Below, one piece after another: positions 52,197-55,318 of a DNA stretch of 55,318 nt. The notes below the pieces were generated by a model. It made no database searches and was not told the origin of the DNA. It worked only from the letters and a program-made list of their open reading frames with translations. The stretch is from Eubacterium sp. UBA3279 (GTDB lineage: Bacteria; Bacillota; Clostridia; Lachnospirales; Lachnospiraceae): assembly GCA_002361775.1 (NCBI GenBank), contig DETV01000049.1, positions 1 to 55,318 of the forward strand, in the 5' to 3' direction. How positions within the stretch are numbered: position 1 is the stretch's first letter; every line of letters starts with the position of its first letter. The position numbers and the translations under genes were made by a program.

Positions 52197-52379
52197 TTAC
52201 ATTTGTTTTCTGACCACCTGATATTCATCATCCAGCCGGTAATATGGACAGTTAAAAAAGCTATTACTCATAAACCGATACATCTCATCCTCATCCAGAT
52301 TCACATCACAGCAATAGCATTCACATTCTTCATCAAATACATAATTACTGCAAGTCTCACAATTCGATTTTCCCGCCAT
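52197..52379 (-). CDS. Small Cys-rich protein, DUF6472-like
   Basis: A 60-residue soluble protein. Seven cysteines are grouped CETC, CECYCC and a later single Cys in FNCPYYR, so metal binding (zinc or iron-sulfur) is likely. The acidic VNLDEDEMYRFM segment is characteristic of a small Lachnospiraceae family I associate with DUF6472. The ATG at 52379 follows AAAGGTGG; earlier in-frame codons to 52454 run into the terminator of the tRNA unit. Function unknown. Confidence 0.75.
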   Translation of the reverse strand: MAGKSNCETCSNYVFDEECECYCCDVNLDEDEMYRFMSNSFFNCPYYRLDDEYQVVRKQM

Positions 52380-52420
52380 ACTTTTTCCACCTTTACTCTT
52401 CTCTACTATTGAAATATGAG

Positions 52421-52446
52421 ATAAAAAATAATCGCCTGAAGCGATT
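52421..52446 (-). terminator. Terminator of the tRNA-Val/tRNA-Gly unit
   Basis: Minus-strand hairpin AATCGC/GCGATT (52441-52446 with 52430-52435) with a 5-base loop, then TATTTTTTAT. It lies 25 bases after tRNA-Gly. Confidence 0.75.
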
Positions 52447-52470
52447 GTCTGCAAATCTCACATAAATCAA

Positions 52471-52540
52471 GCAGGTAAGGGGAATCGAACCCCCCTCCCC
52501 AGCTTGGGAAGCTGGTATTCTACCGATGAACTATACCTGC
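52471..52540 (-). tRNA. tRNA-Gly (anticodon CCC)
   Basis: A 70-base cloverleaf on the minus strand with acceptor GCAGGTA/TACCTGC. The anticodon stem CCAGC/GCTGG holds loop TTCCCAA, giving anticodon CCC for codon GGG. T-loop TTCGATT. CCA is not encoded. It lies 9 bases after tRNA-Val, in the same transcript. Confidence 0.93.
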
Positions 52541-52549
52541 AAAAATAAC

Positions 52550-52624
52550 TGGAAGCAATGGGGCTCGAACCCATGACCTCTCGCGTGTGAGGCGAACGCT
52601 CATCCCAGCTGAGCTATGCTTCCA
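52550..52624 (-). tRNA. tRNA-Val (anticodon CAC)
   Basis: A 75-base cloverleaf on the minus strand with acceptor TGGAAGC/GCTTCCA. The anticodon stem TTCGC/GCGAG holds loop CTCACAC, giving anticodon CAC for codon GTG. T-loop TTCGAGC. CCA is not encoded. Confidence 0.93.
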
Positions 52625-52631
52625 TAAAATG

Positions 52632-52659
52632 ATTATAACACTTCTTTTTTTTAAGTCAA
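52632..52659 (-). promoter_or_regulatory. Promoter of the tRNA-Val/tRNA-Gly unit
   Basis: Minus-strand -35 TTGACT (52654-52659), 16-base T/A-rich spacer, perfect -10 TATAAT (52632-52637), ending 7 bases before the tRNA-Val 5' end. Confidence 0.75.
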
Positions 52660-52800
52660 TGCGAAACTGGAAAAGTATTTTTCTATTTTCCCGTAGAACT
52701 TTTATATAAATCAAAATAGCAGGTATAATATATTTCATTTCCGAAAAAATAAATATAACATTAAAAGTATAAAATAATATTGAAAAATACTCCGTAGGGG

Positions 52801-52829
52801 TATACACCTTTTCTTAGTTAGTGTATAAT
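52801..52829 (+). promoter_or_regulatory. Probable promoter of the D-lactate dehydrogenase gene
   Basis: Perfect -10 TATAAT (52824-52829) with a weak -35 TATACA (52801-52806) at 17 bases, 33 bases before the ATG. The weak -35 could mean activator dependence. Confidence 0.45.
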
Positions 52830-52862
52830 TACTACAACAAAAATGAAAAAGGAGGACACTCT

Positions 52863-53849
52863 ATGAAAATTTTATTTTACGATACAAAAAGCTACGATAA
52901 AGAATCTTTTGACAAAAAAATAGGAGAATATCCTGAACTGCAGATTGATTATCTGAAATCAGAACTGGTTCCCGGCACTGCAGCTCTTGCGAAAGGCTAC
53001 GATGCAATCTGTGCCTTCGTAAGCAGTAATGTGGGAACAAGAACCGTAGAGATTCTCCATGAATGCGGTGTAAAACTGATTCTTATGCGGTGTGCCGGTT
53101 TTAATAATGTAGATATTGACAAAGCTCACGAATTAGGTATTAAAATTCTGCGTGTACCCGGTTATTCTCCGGAAGCAGTTGCAGAACACGCCATGGGACT
53201 TGCCATTGCCGCCAACCGACGTATCCACAAAGGATATGTGCGTGTCAGAGAAAATGATTTCAGTCTGGGCGGTATGTTGGGCATTAACTTTTATCAGAAA
53301 ACAGCAGGAATTGTGGGAACAGGACGTATCGGCGCTGCCATGGCAAGAATCTGCCATGGATTTGGTATGAAAGTCATTGCTTATGACAATTATCATAATC
53401 CGGATCTTGACTTTGTAACCTACGTTACCATGGATGAACTCCTGGCACAAAGTGATCTGATTTCTCTTCACTGCCCTCTCATGGATGAAACGTATCACTT
53501 GATCAACCGGGAAACCATCCAGAAAATGAAGGACGGCGTAATTCTGGTCAATACTTCTCGGGGCGGCCTGGTAAAGACTGACGATCTCATCGAAGGTATC
53601 CGCGCCAGAAAGTTCTTTGCTGTAGGCCTGGACGTTTACGAAGAAGAAAAGAAAAATGTTTTCGAAGATCGCTCCGACGATATCATGGAGACATCAGTAA
53701 CTGCCAGACTTCTCTCCTTCCCCAATGTGGTCATTACTTCTCATCAGGGATTCTTTACTCAGGAAGCTCTGGCGGCCATCAGTGAAACCACTTTAAACAA
53801 TGCTATGGCCTTTTTAAAAGGAGAAACCACAGGAAATGAAGTAGAATAA
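52863..53849 (+). CDS. ldhA: D-lactate dehydrogenase (2-hydroxyacid dehydrogenase family)
   Basis: NADH-dependent reduction of pyruvate to D-lactate in fermentation; 328 residues, normal length. NAD Rossmann motif GIVGTGRIGAAMARI near residue 150. Catalytic Arg in NTSRGGLV, Glu in the following segment and His in ITSHQGFFT. YSPEAVAEHAMGLAIAANRRI is typical of LdhA. The ATG at 52863 follows AAGGAGG; the upstream in-frame ATG at 52821 lies within the promoter. The gene symbol is likely but a related hydroxyacid substrate is possible. Confidence 0.9.
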   Translation: MKILFYDTKSYDKESFDKKIGEYPELQIDYLKSELVPGTAALAKGYDAICAFVSSNVGTRTVEILHECGVKLILMRCAGFNNVDIDKAHELGIKILRVPGYSPEAVAEHAMGLAIAANRRIHKGYVRVRENDFSLGGMLGINFYQKTAGIVGTGRIGAAMARICHGFGMKVIAYDNYHNPDLDFVTYVTMDELLAQSDLISLHCPLMDETYHLINRETIQKMKDGVILVNTSRGGLVKTDDLIEGIRARKFFAVGLDVYEEEKKNVFEDRSDDIMETSVTARLLSFPNVVITSHQGFFTQEALAAISETTLNNAMAFLKGETTGNEVE

Positions 53850-53880
53850 TTCTAAAAATTTATTTTTTTTAAAAAAGTGC

Positions 53881-53909
53881 TTGCTTTTTCAAGTGACCTA
53901 TGCTAATAT
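53881..53909 (+). promoter_or_regulatory. Promoter of tRNA-Leu
   Basis: -35 TTGCTT (53881-53886), 17-base spacer, -10 TAATAT (53904-53909), 26 bases before the tRNA 5' end. Confidence 0.6.
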
Positions 53910-53935
53910 AAATAACGGTTCTGATAACCGAATAA

Positions 53936-54018
53936 GCCGATGTGGCGGAATTGGCAGACGCACTTGACTCAAAATCAAGCGGTTAACAGCCGTGCCGGTT
54001 CGAGTCCGGCCATCGGCA
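53936..54018 (+). tRNA. tRNA-Leu (anticodon CAA)
   Basis: An 83-base class II tRNA. Acceptor GCCGATG/CATCGGC plus discriminator A. The anticodon stem CTTGA/TCAAG holds loop CTCAAAA, giving anticodon CAA for codon TTG. The long variable arm and T-loop TTCGAGT fit leucine. CCA is not encoded. Confidence 0.95.
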
Positions 54019-54023
54019 CTGAG

Positions 54024-54059
54024 AAGAGAAATGTTGAAATAAACATTTCTCTTTTTTAT
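54024..54059 (+). terminator. Terminator after tRNA-Leu
   Basis: AAGAGAAATGTT pairs with AACATTTCTCTT (54024-54035 with 54042-54053), then TTTTATTT. Confidence 0.85.
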
Positions 54060-54183
54060 TTCATAGAAAAGGCTTCCTGTGAAATAAAATGCTCCGCAGG
54101 GATCGCACTGCGACGGAAAACTATCCTATTGCAAAAACTTCTCGCCGCAGACGAAGAATTCTGCAATATGGAATTCTTTTTTA
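54060..54183 (+). other. Structured non-coding interval ending in a terminator-like hairpin
   Basis: Between the tRNA-Leu terminator and the next gene there is no supported ORF. TCCGCAG/CTGCGACGGA can pair (~54093-54119), as can ATTGCA/TGCAAT (54128-54167). AAGAATTC/GAATTCTT (54154-54161 with 54171-54178) is followed by T6 and forms a Rho-independent terminator shape. With no gene ending here, a small RNA or a degenerate repeat is possible. No convincing promoter was seen. Confidence 0.4.
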
Positions 54184-54258
54184 TAAACTCATAGAATTTA
54201 TCTGAAAATTTTGTTATAATACAGATAAATAAAACGTGACCTGAAAGGGGGTACTTCT

Positions 54259-54855
54259 ATGAGTAAACGAATTATTACCATCAACCGATTATACGGAAGC
54301 AACGGCAGACAATTGGGAAAAATTCTGGCACAGGAACTGGGAATCCATTATTATGATAAGGAACTGATTCGCATTGCCAGCGAGAAAAAAGGTATTCCCT
54401 ACGACGAATTGCTGAAGGTGGACGAAAAACGGGCAAGCCAGTGGCGTTATCCAGTGGACAATCCCATGCAGATGCAGCCACAGTATCATTTCTTTCCTAT
54501 GAATGACGTATTATTCCAGGCAGAAAGTGAAATTATCCAATCACTTGCCGAAAAAGAAGACTGTGTAATCATCGGACGGTGCGCCAACCACATTCTGAAA
54601 GAAAAATGCAGCAGCGTTTTCATTCATGCTCCTTTTGAATACCGGGTTAAAAATGTCATGAACCGTCTGGACCGAACAGAGAAAAGTTCCCGGGCCATGA
54701 TTCGGAAAGTGGATAAAGAACGTCGCAGCTATTATGAATATTTTACGGATGAACGGTGGCTGGATATGAGCCAGTACGATCTTTGTATCGACAGCAGCCG
54801 TTTTACACCACCTCAGATTATCCGAATGCTGAAAGCTATGTATGAAGATATGTGA
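54259..54855 (+). CDS. Cytidylate kinase-like family protein
   Basis: A 198-residue P-loop protein of the AAA_26/cytidylate kinase-like family. The N-terminal loop RIITINRLYGSNGRQLGKIL is a changed Walker A that lacks the usual GKS; YYDKELIRIASEKKGI follows. CVIIGRCANHILKE and the arginine-rich lid RVKNVMNRLDRTEKSSRAMIRKVDKERRSYYE (given here only as landmarks R130-E160) are typical. True nucleotide kinase activity is uncertain. GAAAGGGGG precedes the ATG, and a terminator follows. Single-gene unit. Confidence 0.85.
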   Translation: MSKRIITINRLYGSNGRQLGKILAQELGIHYYDKELIRIASEKKGIPYDELLKVDEKRASQWRYPVDNPMQMQPQYHFFPMNDVLFQAESEIIQSLAEKEDCVIIGRCANHILKEKCSSVFIHAPFEYRVKNVMNRLDRTEKSSRAMIRKVDKERRSYYEYFTDERWLDMSQYDLCIDSSRFTPPQIIRMLKAMYEDM

Positions 54856-54870
54856 CATGAGGAAATCATG

Positions 54871-54910
54871 AAAAAAAGATTGGTCAGTTCGCACTGATCA
54901 ATCTTTTTTT
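54871..54910. terminator. Bidirectional terminator after the cytidylate kinase-like gene
   Basis: AAAAAAAGATTG.TCAG pairs with CTGA.CAATCTTTTTTT around a TTCGCA loop. A and T tracts on both sides allow use on both strands. Confidence 0.85.
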
Positions 54911-54940
54911 CTTTTCAATACTTTTCCCTGCATTCATTTT

Positions 54941-55304
54941 TTAAATATTTCCCGAATGTAATACCAGAACCCTCGGATAATTTACAATTTCATTCCATTT
55001 ATGAGATATCTGTATTATTGTTTTATCCTTAAAATTATCCTTTAGCAATCGTTGAATTAAATGGCTATTTTCCTCATCCATTGAAGATGTTATTTCGTCC
55101 AATACAAGCACTTCTGGCTTTGACAAAATCAATCTGGCAATTGCCAATCTTTGTCTTTGTCCACCTGAAAATTTCATCCCGGAATCTCCTATTTGAGTAT
55201 CTAATTGATTAGGAAGTCTTGAAATATATGACCATAAATTAACCTTTTTACATACAGCAATTAATTCATTCTCGCTAATATCAGGATTACTAATTGTTAG
55301 CGTC
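54941..55304 (-). pseudogene. Remnant of an ABC transporter ATP-binding domain
   Basis: Reading frame open from about 55312 to the stop at 54941, about 120 codons. It encodes only the second half of an ABC ATPase: the LTISNPDISENELIA Q-loop-to-helix region, then LPNQLDTQIGDSGMKFSGGQ (the C-loop has FSGGQ for LSGGQ), QRLAIARLIL, Walker B VLVLDEITSSMD and switch His in QISHKW. Walker A is absent. Reading back toward the window edge the homology stops near 55304, and an in-frame TAA lies at 55313-55315. The C-terminal VExGTHEEL part is missing too. The segment is clearly more AT-rich than its neighbours. It is probably a decayed exporter gene acquired by transfer. Confidence 0.75.
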
Positions 55305-55318
55305 GGGAGAAATTAGCC

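Noticed and set aside
52520..52807. 95-codon minus-strand ORF
   Set aside because: It covers both tRNA genes' region and the tRNA promoter and is not a real gene.
53940..54194. 84-codon plus-strand ORF
   Set aside because: It runs through tRNA-Leu and its terminator and shows no ribosome site or protein-like composition.

Overview
The window looks like chromosomal DNA of an anaerobic, probably spore-forming Clostridia member of the family Lachnospiraceae, most like Blautia and relatives. The basis is gene content and protein style: the SCIFF peptide/ScfB pair upstream of secDF and recJ, [FeFe]-hydrogenase maturases HydE/HydG/HydF, a GlnRS with the clostridial ITGKR variant, NadABC-NiaR, a ferredoxin-tailed aldo/keto reductase and tRNAs without encoded CCA. 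The species call is inference. No phage, integrase or complete insertion sequence is visible. Only the last ~360 bases look foreign: they are AT-rich and hold a broken ABC-transporter gene.

Layout. 1-314: no gene, but five copies of a TTTGGGCATATA motif. 0.3-2.9 kb: MATE exporter and aldo/keto reductase operon. 2.9-7.9 kb: glycerol kinase with an attenuator-like leader, then a GlpA-like dehydrogenase, an FAD/NAD oxidoreductase and a DUF1667 iron-sulfur protein, forming a glycerol to dihydroxyacetone-phosphate route. 7.9-9.2 kb: one ORF fusing shikimate kinase to a (p)ppGpp synthetase domain, the most unusual gene here. 9.3-15.3 kb: recJ, secDF, scfB, scfA and a small membrane protein. 15.4-17.4 kb: sortase-type surface protein with a long Pro/Thr/Glu repeat. 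17.6-20.7 kb: CorC/HlyC-like membrane protein, YdcF protein, CwlC-like amidase, short VanZ-like protein.

20.8-25.1 kb: sugar ABC importer (two permeases, lipoprotein binding protein) and a LacI regulator. 25.1-28.8 kb: hydE-hydG-hydF, running toward lacI with a 25-base gap. 28.9-33.5 kb: lipid kinase, aldehyde dehydrogenase, a small acidic protein, two HAD phosphatases and an acidic-tailed small protein. 33.7-39 kb: a MocR-type regulator overlapping glnS, a large palindromic element, and ftsH. 39.1-42.7 kb: nadA-nadB-nadC-niaR, de novo NAD synthesis with its likely repressor. 42.8-51.3 kb, opposite strand: sbcD-sbcC-AI-2E exporter-M18 aminopeptidase-helD, tightly packed. 51.4-55.3 kb: a membrane protein, a Cys-rich small protein, tRNA-Val, tRNA-Gly, D-lactate dehydrogenase, tRNA-Leu, a possible small-RNA interval, a cytidylate-kinase-like protein and the ABC remnant.

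Many transcription units show recognisable sigma-A promoters (17-base spacers) and Rho-independent terminators, listed individually. Starts were set by Shine-Dalgarno position; several genes use TTG or GTG (hydE, the CorC-like gene, scfB, sbcD, probably the AI-2E family gene). All family names come from reading the sequence; no database search was run.
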